The notes under the pieces were generated by a model that had not been told where the DNA came from, ran no database searches, and worked only from the letters and a program-made list of their open reading frames with translations. Position numbers and translations under genes: made by a program. This document shows positions 23,411 through 35,499 of a DNA stretch of 64,000 nucleotides, in pieces. Origin of the DNA: Isoetes taiwanensis. Lineage: Eukaryota > Streptophyta > Lycopodiopsida > Isoetales > Isoetaceae. Where the stretch lies: NCBI GenBank assembly GCA_021234155.1, contig JAJEKV010000051.1:1178754-1242753 (forward strand). The letters run 5' to 3'. The stretch's first letter is position 1. Each line of letters starts with the position of its first letter.

Positions 23411-25860
23411 TTTAATTACTCCTCATCAATATCCATCATTTCAGAAGTTAGACCTATAGCCCTTTTTTAATTACTCCTCATCAATACCCATCATTTCAGA
23501 AGTTAGACCTATAGGACAATTTTGGTGCATTGTACGCCTCTTCCTAGAAAGTTACAACATTGCAATACTATAACCATAGGACAACTATGACCATAGGACA
23601 ACTTTGGTGCTACTGCGGTGTCTTTGCTCACGTTGATTCAATTTTTCACTAACAATAATCTTCAAATGTAATCATATGGTACATGAGCGACAACCATAGA
23701 TCGCAAACAACATGCCTCTAGATTTAATTCACAACCATAACCATGGATCAGGCAGCAACCTGCCTATAGACTTAATTCACAGCCATATGAACATGCCTCT
23801 ACTGTTGTTTCATGGTAATAAAAAACAAACTATGCTGCCAGAGCCCCCTTGCTTTTTGGACCTTGTACTTATAGTTGGCATTGGTAATTCAACTACTGCG
23901 ACCATGACCATGACCATGGCCATATGTGCGTAGCAAGCGGGGCGTTGATTCGATCCGCGACCAAGACTATGAGGCAATATCGTCTAATGTCGAATTGTAC
24001 CATAAAATGTGCTCCTCGCTTTTCTAGTTGACAACTTCATCAAAGTTGTCATTGCTATGCTTGCAAGGTAACAATGGTTGAAACAAATGGATATCTTTCC
24101 TATCCATATCTGTCATTACGGATGGATGAATCCGTAGTGAAAATAAGTACCGGCATTAGAGCCGTTTCCAAAGCCAATCATAACTACAATGAAATATATC
24201 AAGTTTTTTTGGATGATGGTCAAGGATAATATATTTAAGGTGCGACAATATCCAAAGTCCCGCACCTCCAAATAAGAAAGCTTTAAGTCGATGATAAGTG
24301 TTTCACCACAATTCACATAAAAAAATAAAACACGTAAATTTAACAATCCAATGACGACATTAAAAAAAAATACATATCATCATGGTCGCCATAAAGAGCC
24401 AGCAAAGCCGCACATATATTATCGCAAGAACCTACATCTTCACACACATCTTCAATTTACGATAAAGCAAATTAAACACATGAACGATAGCTTACAATTG
24501 CCTTTACCGACAATCCCATTTGTAAATCCTCAATTAAATAGAATGCCAAAAGCACCGTGAAATTGAAAGATGAATTTCATAACTTAAATCTCATAAAATG
24601 CGAAATGTTAGTGCATCTAAACCCGCGGATACATTTGTACAAAGTCTAGTCAACATGAGACTAATACCACTTGGTAGTTCAAAAGCTTCCTCAGACCATG
24701 CCATATGGTACCACGAAGTTGCCAAATGGTACCAATGTGAGGAAATTCAAAGAACATACACAAATGTGAGAGAAAGAAGAGCAAAAACATATCCGTAACA
24801 AAGGCAAATATTGTACCTAGAGTAAACCCACATGTACCAAATTTATACTGATTTTTTAAGATGGCATTTTATGCAAGCTCGCCTTCTAATGCGGCACATC
24901 TTTTGCAAACATTCTGCTTCAAATCTAAATTGAATGGGTAAAACCTGAAATTAGTACTAAATTTAGAATTAATGTCCAATGTGCTCACTGTATTTGTAGA
25001 TTATCTCGAGGTGGATACCTTTCCAGTAACATGACGAACATGTTGCAAGTGGAAAGAGTCACAACCAACATATTGATAAGCATAGGCCAATTTACTTGAA
25101 GTCTCCTTCATTAATCTGCCAGTTAAAGATGCAACAAAACCCACCATCATAAACGGTATTAAACAGTATAGAGATTAAGATCATCTAACCTTCTAAAATA
25201 TTCTACATAAAACAACAAAAGTTAAAAGGTGAAAACAGTCAAGCTCATATAATGCATGGCAAGATTACCAAGTAGGATTCTAGCAGGCTGTCAAAAGCAT
25301 CTATCAGAGTGAACTAGAGGTGACGATCCTGCTGACTAAGTGCACAATTAACTTACCATATCATGATGAAATCATCAAGGAGCAGTTTGTAGAAACATTT
25401 TGGAGCATTTAGATCTCATTCTCATTCTCATTCTAAAGTTATGCCCCACTACATAGGTTTCTGTTTCAATGTAGCATCAAATCCACACATGCACATACTT
25501 TAATGTGAATTTGATGTTGGTACATATAGTCTGGCTGAGCGGCTACCTGGATTTTGGGCAGAATGCTACCGCAAGAAGAGAATGGAAATCTTAAAGGCTG
25601 GTTTTTTCTCTGATCAAGCATCTACATAGAGTTCAACCAATAAATTTAAGGCAAATAAGATGTACTAAACCTGGCTTTCAACCCAAAGGTCACCAATCTT
25701 TTTGTATGCAAGTACTATTGAATACGAATTCCGAATTCAACATGCTTCAAACATGTCTCTAAACCTGGCTTTCAACCCAAAGGTCACCAATCTTTTTGTA
25801 TGCAAGTACCATTGAATACGAATTCCGAATTCAACATGCTTCAAACATGTCTCAAAGCAT
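23411..25860. other. Part of X2 without recognised genes; short tandem duplications
   Basis: Two clear direct duplications: about 50 bp (TTTTTAATTACTCCTCATCA...) at 23,411-23,460 and 23,467-23,515, and about 93 bp (TAAACCTGGCTTTCAACCCA...) at 25,666-25,758 and 25,760-25,853. No coding frame is convincing. Confidence 0.6.
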
Positions 25861-26740
25861 GTCTAGCCTGTGCAAATTTGAGGGAATAGTTGTAACCATT
25901 TTTTAGGCCGTGGCTCTTCGTATGTTCTCACATTTTGCGGGAGAAATTGAATTAGACAGACTTCAAGGATGTCTTCAAACACATTTACTTTCTGTCAGCC
26001 TGCAGTATGATGATTGCAGCCCCTTTTTATGCTACAATACTTAGTCAAAGGTTAGAAGTTACCTAGGCAGAAGCTAAATACGCCACTGCATATATTTGTT
26101 TAGGTTCCAACCTGCTACAAAGAAGGCATAATACTGTCAGGGCAGTCTTCCTTATTCACACCCGCCCAACATGGATTAACATGGGGAGCCACTCGGAAGC
26201 ATGTTGTTTTATGTCCGTTATATCTGGTGGGCTCAATTATTAAACAAATACGTTGCATACATTCTCAACTTCTATGAAAACTGTACAGTTAAGATTTGAT
26301 CTCCAAACAATTAATATAAGAGTGAGGTAACCTCCACCATCCAATTTCCACATAGATCCCATTTCATATAAGCTAAATTGGACTGTTTCTAACAGGGATT
26401 GAAATTCATGGTCATTTGTCACTGATTTTATGCTTAAACTCTTTATGACAGTGTAACTAATCTCACATGTGCCAACAATGCCGATGCAGAATACTGAACA
26501 TTCTCTTGACATTCAGTAAGAAAGCCAGCAAGTTAAAAGGGCACAGAAATGTAGTAATGTGCAACATGCAATAAATAAATGAAAATGAGAATCTGCAAAG
26601 GTCTTAGTCTTGAGGAATATATGGATAAGGTCAATGCCAGTATGCAGTCCCAAATCTTAGACCCCTAGTAATGATAAAGTATAAGAGTAGGATGGCATAA
26701 GCAAAAAAAAAAAAAGGCACTTTTTCGAAGTTTTCTCGAC

Positions 26741-27005
26741 TCATGTTTGGAAGCAATGATGGCTCAAAAAAAAATGGAGATGGCGCAGATCATAACGATG
26801 TTCCTTCATTTTCTTGAGCACCTTCCATACCTCTTCTATAAGGTCTACAACATTCCACGTTGAAATGTTATGCCAAGGCATCTGACCAGGAAATGGCTGT
26901 GCATCTTCTACACTGCCCAAACGACTATAACCAACAATCATAGTGGTTTAAGAAACAACATTGTGCTTGGGAATTTTGTCAAAACTCCTCGCCATTTCCA
27001 TAATG
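26741..27005 (-). pseudogene. PPR gene fragment in X2
   Basis: The frame reads MIVGYSRLGSVEDAQPFPGQMPWHNIS, the usual PPR linker and start of the next repeat, followed by LKKMKEH. Just upstream in the same frame FDKIPKHNVVS is followed by a TAA where a Trp codon is normal (VVSWTTMIVGYS). Only two motifs survive, so it cannot be functional. Confidence 0.75.
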
Positions 27006-27087
27006 ATCATTTCCAAATTAATTCCACTAGATCATGCAACTATTTACCTCGGTTGGAATTATGTATCCCAGAAAACATTGTAAAAAA

Positions 27088-27472
27088 ATATCATCCTACT
27101 TGGTCACACACCTTGCAACTCAACATATATGGAATGCATAAAATGGAGTAGCATGGAAGATGCATGGACATGGCATGAAATATAACCATTATTTTGGCAG
27201 GGTTTCTAAGCTATGGCCAAATTGTGCCTAAATCTAAGTCCGTGTCATGGGTTTCTATATAACCCAAAGGCAAGACATTGTAAAAATATCATCTTATTTG
27301 GTCTCACACCTTGCAACTCAACATATATAGAATGCATAAATAGAGTAGCATGGAAGATGCATGGAAATGGCATGAATTATAACCATTATTTTGGGGGTTT
27401 CTAAGCTATGGCCAAATTGTGCCTAAATCTAAGTTTGTGTCATGGGTTTCTATATAACCCAAAGCCAAGATT
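27088..27472. repeat. Tandem duplication of about 190 bp
   Basis: Two copies (about 27,088-27,278 and 27,279-27,472) starting AAAAATATCATC and ending TATATAACCCAAAG, with a few substitutions and small indels. It lies next to the PPR fragment within X2. Confidence 0.85.
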
Positions 27473-28717
27473 CGGATGGGATGCGAGAGAAATGTAGTAG
27501 TGTGCAACATCCAACAAATAAGTATAGATTGAAGTATGCCTAAGAGGAAAGATCAATGTATTTACTGATGCTAGAAGACTTCCGTGCCCATTATTTATAG
27601 TGAACAAAGATCGGCTTTGTATAATGAAGCAAAGATCTTTAATGTGTTGTAGAAGTTGTTGGAGCTAACGAGAAATCTGAGACCTTCAATAGCTTTGAGA
27701 TCTATTTAAGACTTGAAGAAACCTTGCTCACAAGATGTTTATTATACACATATGGAACCGCATCCTACTCCATTTGTCAATTATAACCGGAGTTCAAGAG
27801 TTATTTGGGAGTCGCTAGTACCGTGAGGTGGGTGCCATTGGACTCAATTGTCGATAGGAAGGCTAGAAGCGCACAATGGCCAAAATCCAATCTTGGCCTT
27901 GGCAAACCTAGTGAATCGATGTTGGTGGTTATTAAAAAAAATCATTGTGATAACAGAATGCTACACATCCTTTGGCCGAAAGTAGCTACCGGATTTTGAG
28001 CAGAATGCTACCGCTAGAAAGAAATGTTTTAAGCAAAGATTAATAGATTGTTTTCAAGAAAAACATTTTCTTGAAGAGGTCACACACTCTCATAGAAAAA
28101 AAAAAAAAGCATTCCACGGGCTTAGAATTAGGTATAGCATACACGTTGGGCTGCAATGTTTTGAGTCGCATTGTTTAAGCAAAAAATACATATGCTTCAC
28201 AAGACATCTCTAGTGCACTCAATTCGAAACGGGTTTTTTAACTATGTTTGCAAAGAAAAATTACACGGGCTAATGTTTGGCAAGCATATTTTTCCTCGTG
28301 CTCTTGAATAGCTAGCACAATAACCTATTGCAAATACGTCTTCCATGTTGGGAACTTCCAGCCACTCATTTAAAAGCCCCCGGTCCAATTACATCTATTT
28401 CTCCGGATAAAAGACCTAAGAAAGAATCAAGGATCTTATAAGATCTGAAATTATAAACTAGGGGACCTTGCCCACAAAAACGAGAATGAATCAAGCATAA
28501 CAACAAAGAGTATCATAGAAGGCAACTTCTAAAAGAAGCCAATATTAGAGAAAAGAAGTGCGGACCAAGGTCTTCAAGAACTTAAAAGTATTTGCAATAA
28601 TAGATAATAATATGTGGCCCAAATAAAGGCGTGGACCAGCCACGTAATTTGTTCTTATGATCACTAGTTGGTTAATGTATACACTTACTATTAGACACCA
28701 TGGTTGCTTAAACTTAC

Positions 28718-29077
28718 TTTTGTTTGCAACATCCATAAGATAAACATATTCCCCGCTATAACTTAAAAACACCTCCTCCCCATTAGGACTGAACGTGACA
28801 TGTGTAAGATCCAAGCCTCGGTCCTGTGGAACATCATATTTGTTATTAGAGGATTAGAAATCAATTGCCAGATTAAAATAACAACAAAGCACGACTTACA
28901 TATCGAGAGATGCCATATTCTGAGATTCACCCGATATATAAGACAATGTTTATATGTTAATTTATCACCAAAGACAACAAATTTCTTGAGGAGACTTACC
29001 TTCATGTCATCAAAACCCGAGAGCAAAAGAGTCCCGTTTGAGTTCCAAGCTAAAGCATTGACACAACCTTGGTGACC
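28718..29077 (-). pseudogene. Two exons of an ASG2/WDTC1-type WD40 protein
   Basis: Exon 29,000-29,077 encodes exactly 26 residues, GHQGCVNALAWNSNGTLLLS then GFDDMK, flanked by TTTTTAACAG and GTAAGTCTCC. Exon 28,718-28,823 encodes DRGLDLTHVTFSPNGEEVFL then SYSGEYVYLMDVANK, flanked by TTCCACAG and GTAAGTTT. These match the WD40 part of the plant DCAF/ASG2 protein (WDTC1 homologue), a CUL4-DDB1 substrate receptor. In the intact gene further WD40 exons lie between these two, so this is an internally deleted fragment. Frames and splice sites are still open, which suggests recent capture. Confidence 0.8.
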
Positions 29078-30092
29078 CTGTTAAAAACAAAAGGCCACTC
29101 AAAAGACTTCCAACCATGCAGTAACAAGTAGACGCAATATAGCATGTAGCATGGACAAAAAGCACTTGGCTCTGAAACCCATGCAGAGTGAAAACTAAGA
29201 AGTAATGCTAAGCCTATATAGACCGGTCGGGGGGGATATTTGGCAGTATTATTCAAGTTGAATATGAAATGAGTTTGATCTAGCGGCCTTGCATATGTTA
29301 GCGCCATAAGGTCTTGAGTCAAAGCCTCATAACGGTATGACAACGTGTAAATAAGATGCTTTAGTCACGGGTTCAATATCTGAAGACCAGGCTGCAACAT
29401 CACTCAAGCTAAATCAAAAACTTTAATCCCCGACAAAATGCAACAACTCAATTTACAATCCCACATTTGTATCACAGGCCAAGAGATTCAAAGCATTGCA
29501 ACACAAAAATGCTGGTCTAATGTTGATGTACCTTGCAGTTCCTGTAAAACTATTCAATGATCCATGATAGAAGTCTTGATGCATGATGTGATCCACCCTG
29601 AAAATGCTGCAAAAAGATCAAAGGAGAAATTGGCCTAGTCATGATTCTTGTGATGATGCAAATAGAAGAAGGCAAATTAGAAACGTTGATCTAATCATTG
29701 CAATACAGAGTAAATGAAAATATCATCAGTGCAAGAAAAGACACATACCATTTGCTCCAAGCAATAGACATTGGCAAATTGCTCTGCTAGATTGCCAAAA
29801 TGCTTTTTTCTAGATTGCTCACAATCCCTGGAATGCCATTTTCTTGTCTCCAGCAGGCTCCATAAACTCTAGTTCTGCAAGAAGATATATAATGCTTGGA
29901 GCGAAAGGTATGTCATATATGCATCAAGAAGAGCAACACACTGCAGAACAGATAGAATGACCACCAATTGAATTATCGTCCTTCTAACATCAAACATACC
30001 CTATTTCTTGTAAGTAAAACCATCGGCCACACCCCCTTGAGACTACAGTTACAGAAAATGCTCGATAAAGGCAAAACATAAAGTGAACTAAC

Positions 30093-30245
30093 CTCATTTT
30101 GCAGCACCTTGTACTTGTCACATGTATTATGCACGATAGCCATATTATGTGTTTTGTTATTGCTCAACATCTTTGAACAATCAGAAACAAACTCCTGACA
30201 CATGGCACATGTATGGTCCCTTTTAATAGACAAATCGAAGGCAAT
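30093..30245 (-). pseudogene. Saposin-B domain exon fragment
   Basis: CAMCQEFVSDCSKMLSNNKT followed by HNMAIVHNTCDKYKVLQNE has the saposin-B spacing (CxxCxxF, LxxNxT, a later Cys). Saposin domains occur in vacuolar prosaposin-like proteins. The exon ends at a GAG|GTTAGT donor (30,093). Only one half-domain is present. The acceptor is uncertain. Confidence 0.65.
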
Positions 30246-30459
30246 GCACATTGTATTTTATAGTCCCTGCGCATATATCAACATTTCAACCAATTAACAC
30301 CTTTAATCTCTAATTCTAATACCTTGGTGACTGATCTCGTTTTGAAATCAAGGTCGGCCGCAGCTTTGGATCCCTGTAAAGAACAACACAGCATTTAGAG
30401 TAATCCAACAATGGACAAAGAGAAGAGATGGCAAAGATTATGACAATGGCAAGAAACAT

Positions 30460-30690
30460 GAGGCAATTGATCTTAAGAACAATTGATTCACCCCTATACT
30501 TAGCTTTGCACATGCATAAAAAAAGACAAAAAGTACTACCTAGGAACATCTCCTCGAACAATCCTCACCGGGCTAAGCCCTCAACTACGGCTGTCTTTCC
30601 AACACCAGGCTCACCAATTAAAACCGGATTATTTTTTGTTCTACGTGATAAAATCCGAACAACCCTTCTAATTTCATCACCCATTAGCTT
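30460..30690 (-). pseudogene. ClpB/Hsp101 chaperone exon fragments
   Basis: An AG acceptor (GATTCAG) is followed by [20 protein letters not shown] and [20 protein letters not shown]. This is the first AAA+ domain of ClpB/Hsp101, with the Walker A motif GEPGVGKT intact. The frame then stops where QRI is expected. A second piece ([11 protein letters not shown], about 30,490) corresponds to the AKYRGEFEERLK block further on in the protein. Hsp101 dissolves protein aggregates after heat stress; this fragment could not. Confidence 0.8.
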
Positions 30691-30999
30691 CTGAATCACG
30701 ATTTACCTGATTGGATCTCAGAGGGAAGACGCCCTAGCCAGGTCCGACCAATAAAGCACCACGCCAAAGCCATTTACGCAGAACATCAGGATCACCGAAG
30801 AGCAGAAGTCAAGGGATTTGGCGATGAACTCCCAAAGTGCTCTTCCACAAACGAAAAAAAAAAAAAAAAAAAAATGGCTGAAGCACCCCAAGAAAATATG
30901 GCTCGGGTTGACTTTGCTACGGCGACCTCAAAAATACCAAAGGGGCGGCGTGAAGCAAAGGCGGAATGTCGAAGATGCAATTTCGCACACATAGCCGGC

Positions 31000-31925
31000 T
31001 TAGTACTTCCAATTTGTTGAAGATTCCATCTCCACGACTATCAAAACATATGTTGAAATCTTAGAAAAGCTTTGCTTGCAAGAACTTCTTGAAGAGTCGC
31101 GCCAGTATAGTTTCTCCAAAAAGCACGCCACTTGACCCGATGTGCCGATTCAATTAGATTAGCAATGTCTTTTGCATAAAGCTTTCCTTCGATCCAAAAA
31201 TGCCCTGTATGGATCAGGGTTTAACACATGATGCACTCCAAATCCACGAGGTACGAAAGCGGATGGGTGATTACAAAACTAGTATAAACATATTTTTCTT
31301 TAGAATAAATGAGCCCGGATTTGCAACCGAGGAACATTATATTTCCATGTCTTTGTGGGCCGTCGGACCCATTGTAGAAGGACTCATACCATGATATGCG
31401 TTCCTCAAAGCAATTATATCATAAGATCCCGGTGTACAATCTTGCCATCAACATTGCCATATCATTTGCCTCGATCCCGAATTCACAAAATATACCACAC
31501 GGGAAATAAATGTTGAAACGGCAATAACATTGGTGTATATCACCACTTCATATGGAAGATCATAAGCATAGAAAAGAAAACTTCAAGTTTCGGCATTCGT
31601 TGTGTGAGAGCTTCGCGATAATCGACAATAGCATGATGAAGATATATTGTAGTTGTGTGTCGCAAAAATTTGAGTCTGCTTGATCACTGCTTCAACTACT
31701 TTTGAACGAGAAACCGAGAGGGGGCACTAGAATGGATCCGAGGTCGAGACATAGGAAAAGCGCAGGGCCGGAAGTAGAGAAAGATAAGTGCAGAAACGAT
31801 CTGGCGTACCTGGATATCACGAAGTCCGGCAATCGGCCATAGATGGAGGAGTTCTTCGGGCAAGGGCCTGAGGAAATGGGGAAGAGGGCAAACTCCGACG
31901 TCACAGCTCAGAAGTCCCAAATAAA
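31000..31925. other. Part of X2 between captured exons and 5' end; nothing recognised
   Basis: Overlapping minus-strand frames at 31,692-31,920 show no family I know. An (A)23 run at about 30,853-30,875 lies just before this region. It may be untranslated sequence of a captured gene. Confidence 0.35.
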
Positions 31926-31929
31926 GGGC

Positions 31930-32268
31930 TCAATTTGGGGGCTTAACGTGGGCCGTCCAGATTTGAGATGGACGGCCGAGATTTAAATGTCTACACACAC
32001 TCTGCACCAAGGGCCTTATTTGGGGCTTTTGTTGTGGGCCGTTCATCTAAGAGATGGACGGCCGAGATCAATCTGTACCAATATTTTGGTACACCAACAA
32101 GAGGGGTGCTTGGGGAGTTACGAGGTGGCACCGTCTGGACCGTCCATCTCAAAAGTGGATGGCCGAGATCAATCTCTACCAACATTTTGTGGCATCAATC
32201 TCTACACCATTTGTGGCACTGCCAACATTTGTGACACTCAATATAATTGTATATATATAAGGATATAT
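31930..32268 (-). repeat. 5' subterminal region of X2: GGCCGTCCAT palindromes
   Basis: Three inverted pairs of the type GGGCCGTCCAGATTTGAGAT/GGACGGCCGAGATC lie at about 31,950-31,980, 32,036-32,070 and 32,132-32,170. The same palindrome occurs near the 5' ends of X3 (38,375-38,410) and X5 (48,718-48,750), and half of it in the 56-61 kb Helitron (61,590). Position and repetition suggest a binding site for the mobilising protein (inference). Confidence 0.7.
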
Positions 32269-33410
32269 ATATATATATATACAAGTTTTTGTACTATAAA
32301 TGGGTCTATCACCTATGGTTTACAAAGACAGGGAAATAAAATCCAACCTTAAACATATCAATATCTAAAGTTGAGTGTCAAGAATTAAGCTAGAGTAAAT
32401 CAATATAATAGTGGAAGTCATGTGTAAATCTCTAAAGTTGAGTGTCAAGAATTAAGCTAGAGTAAATCAATATAATAGTGGAAGTCATGGGTAAATCTAA
32501 AAAATCTTATTGATAAAGTCGAATATCATAATCCACTAATTTATTGTCATCACAACGTGAATTCATTAGTGTGTTTAATGTATATCTTATTTGAGATTTT
32601 ACCTTCTCAATTATCTCAGTGTGTTGTTGCACAAATGGCAGTATGCATCTAAACCAAGGCATGAAGTTCTAACTTAAATCCCTTGTCTGATAGCCATTCA
32701 ACGACCACTTGGAATCGGAATTGACGTGCGGCATTGCAAATCGCACTCATAATTCCCTTGTGAAAACATTAACCATGTCGTCACTCAGCCCCTAGCAGTT
32801 AGAAGCTAACCATTGCTTATTAGAACTTCACAATCCACGGAATAAAAATGATCCAATGTTGTAGGAAGTGTCGTGCTAAAAGCTTCTTTCATATTCCATA
32901 ATGGTCCTCCTTTTGGAAACTTCAAAATTGCCGGAATTGGTAATTTCTTAGATTGCACATGGCCATTTGAGTGAGTATAGAGATTGACATTACTATCTAC
33001 GAGCAGTGTGTAGTTTGTGGTGTCTAGTTCAAGCCTTAAATTTGAGAAATTAATATTGTATAAATATTTACCTAGATTCCTTAAGATTCACCGTATGCCA
33101 AGCAATTATTCAAAGGCGTATTCGTTTAACATGGTCGATTCAGTTTCATGATTTTCATGCGATGGCATTTGGATCAATATTCTTCAGAGATTGCAAGGAA
33201 TTTCTCTAAATGGTCAAATTTGCACACACATGACGATCTTAGGAGCATGAATTCTAGATACAAATGGAGAAATCTGCAACTAATAAATTGTAGACATATA
33301 AAAGACAGTAAGAACAACCTCAAATCTTTAAAACATGTGCTACGTTGATAATAATGCATTAAAAGAACACATAATCCTTATCGCATCTACATAGACTCCT
33401 CATAAAACCT

Positions 33411-34470
33411 TGCCAATTCTTAAGGGGAACTTTCAACTTTAGGAAGTCCATCAAAAATCATAAGAGAATCTTCACAAGCTCTTGAGAATCTAAGGAAATC
33501 TTAAGGGGTCTAGGGGGAATCTACAATAATCATCAATCTACAATTACGGGCTCGGGAACCAATTTTGCAGCTTAAATCTTCAAGGAATCTAATAGAATGT
33601 TCAATGAACTAATAATTTTTTTGTAATATCTTAGGGAATCTTAAGGAACTTGGACAATCTAAGCAAATCTTAAGAATGTAGGGCAACCACAAATGAATAT
33701 CTAGAAATCTAATGGAATTTCGATAAAATATAAAAACTCCTTGGAACCTTCACAAAATTCTATAGAAATATAAGAAGACCCCATGGAATGTCCACAAAGA
33801 ATACGAAGACTTTGATTGCTCTCTACTGCTGGACCATAGAGCTCCACTGCCTTTATGCTTAAACAAATTTATAGATCTTCATCGAATCTAGCAAAATCTT
33901 CAAGAGATCTTAGGAGACCAAAAGGAATGGTCCATCGCAATAAATAATATCAATTGGACCTCATTTAAAAGGAGCATGCATTCTAGATACACGAATGGAG
34001 AAGTCTGCAACTAATAGACTGCAGATACAAAAGACAATAAGAACAACCTCAAATCTTTAAACCAACATGCTACATTGCTAATAGCGCATTAAAAGTATAT
34101 ATAATCATTACCTCATCTACATATGTAGACTCCTCATGAAAACCTTGCATATTCTTAAAGGCAATCTTCAACCTTAGGGAATATAGCAAAAAACATAAGA
34201 CAATCTTCCCAAGCTCATGAGAATCTAAAGGTATCTTAACAGGTAAAGGAATCTACAATGAATGTTCAAGTATTTAGGGTAATATTATCTATAATGTTAT
34301 GAAATCTAACAAAACCTTAGGGGAATTTTCGAAAAAGTCTAAAGCAATTTTTATAGAAACTTAAATCTAAGGCAATCTTCTTAGAACCTCATGGATTCTT
34401 ATGAGATTCCAAGGGAATTGTATAAGAATCGTAAAATGATTATAACATCTTAGAGAACTTAGGAAAATGT
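33411..34470. repeat. Degenerate GAATCT array in X3
   Basis: Loose AGAATCTNNGG and AATCTTAAGG units in the orientation seen in X1, more diverged and interrupted by a second duplication: the blocks around ATTCTAGATACAAATGGAGA at 33,250 and ATTCTAGATACACGAATGGA at 33,975. No frame. Confidence 0.6.
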
Positions 34471-34697
34471 TCACATTTCTTTGGGTATTTATACTTTGAC
34501 TTCAATTTAAGTTTTAGATTGTCTTTTTTATCACATCAAAAAACAATGTCGGAAGATCATATTGGATGTTACAACAAATTACAATTACGTTAAAAAGAAA
34601 CGGAGTCGCTCAACATCAGCAAACCTTGCCCTTTTAACAGTATAGCAGACCTTGTTGCCCTTTCAACAGTATCTGCATGCCTATCCCTTTCTTAGGG

Positions 34698-34802
34698 ACG
34701 AATTTTACCAGCCTTCAGGATCCTCTCTGAAGCTTCAGCCAACCTGTCAGGCTCACTATCACCCGCAATGCCAACCTTCACATCTTTTTGCACTGGCATC
34801 TA
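34698..34802 (-). pseudogene. Exon-like fragment, gene not recognised
   Basis: After a good acceptor (TTCACTTTTAG) the frame reads MPVQKDVKVGIAGDSEPDRL then AEASERILKAGKIRP and stops. Amphipathic and soluble in character. It sits in X3 in the same orientation as other captured exons. I cannot name the source gene. Confidence 0.4.
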
Positions 34803-35499
34803 AAAGTGAACTATTGTTATAGCTATTGTGCCAAAATAAGTAAACCTTAAGGTTTATAACATCTAACATTGCCTCATTATTACCATCCATACCAATTGTG
34901 CCAAAATATGCAAACAGTAAGGTTTACAGCATCTAATGTTGCCGCATCATTACCATCCACTACATACATGTCACTGGCAGGTTGGAAAGAACTCACTGGA
35001 TGGCATTGCAAGCTGCGGCTAATGCAAGCCACATTTAACACAATTATACAAAATAGAGTTTCAACTTTTTTGAAAATTGCTATGCACTGCCATTCCGACA
35101 CTGAAATATACACAACGAGCATAAATATCACTGAAATGCAGCTAATGAAAATGTAATGTGCAAAGAAACCTCCGTCTTGAGCCTTGAAGAATCGGCAACT
35201 CGAAGAATACACAACGAGCATAAATATCTCTGAAATGCAGTTGTTCATAACTTCATATACTCTTCGTTTGTATGTGCAATCAACTTCTTTACACCTAAGT
35301 TTTGTACACAGCCAACTCTATAGTGTTGTTCATATACTCTTCGTTTGTATGTGCAATCAACTTCTTTACACCTAAGTTTTGGACACAGCAAAAAACATAA
35401 GATGTATGAGATGAGATTATAATGTAACATACCAACTTGATGCAGAAAAGTGACACCGACATTCTTTGCATGAGCCATTGTCAAGCATGGCATACCCAT

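Larger units (their letters stand above)
22664..32268 (-). mobile_element. X-family element X2 carrying fragments of at least four genes
   Basis: On the minus strand it starts near 32,268 with TCCTTATATATATACAATTA, followed by subterminal GGCCGTCCAT palindromes, and ends CCTCATAGTACCCATACTTG(TA)n at 22,664-22,691. Inside, all on the minus strand, are exon pieces of ClpB/Hsp101, a saposin-B protein, an ASG2-type WD40 protein and a PPR gene. Multi-gene capture in one orientation is typical of plant Helitrons. No Rep/helicase is seen, so it would be non-autonomous. Much of 22.7-26.7 kb and 31.0-31.9 kb holds nothing I can name. Confidence 0.6.
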
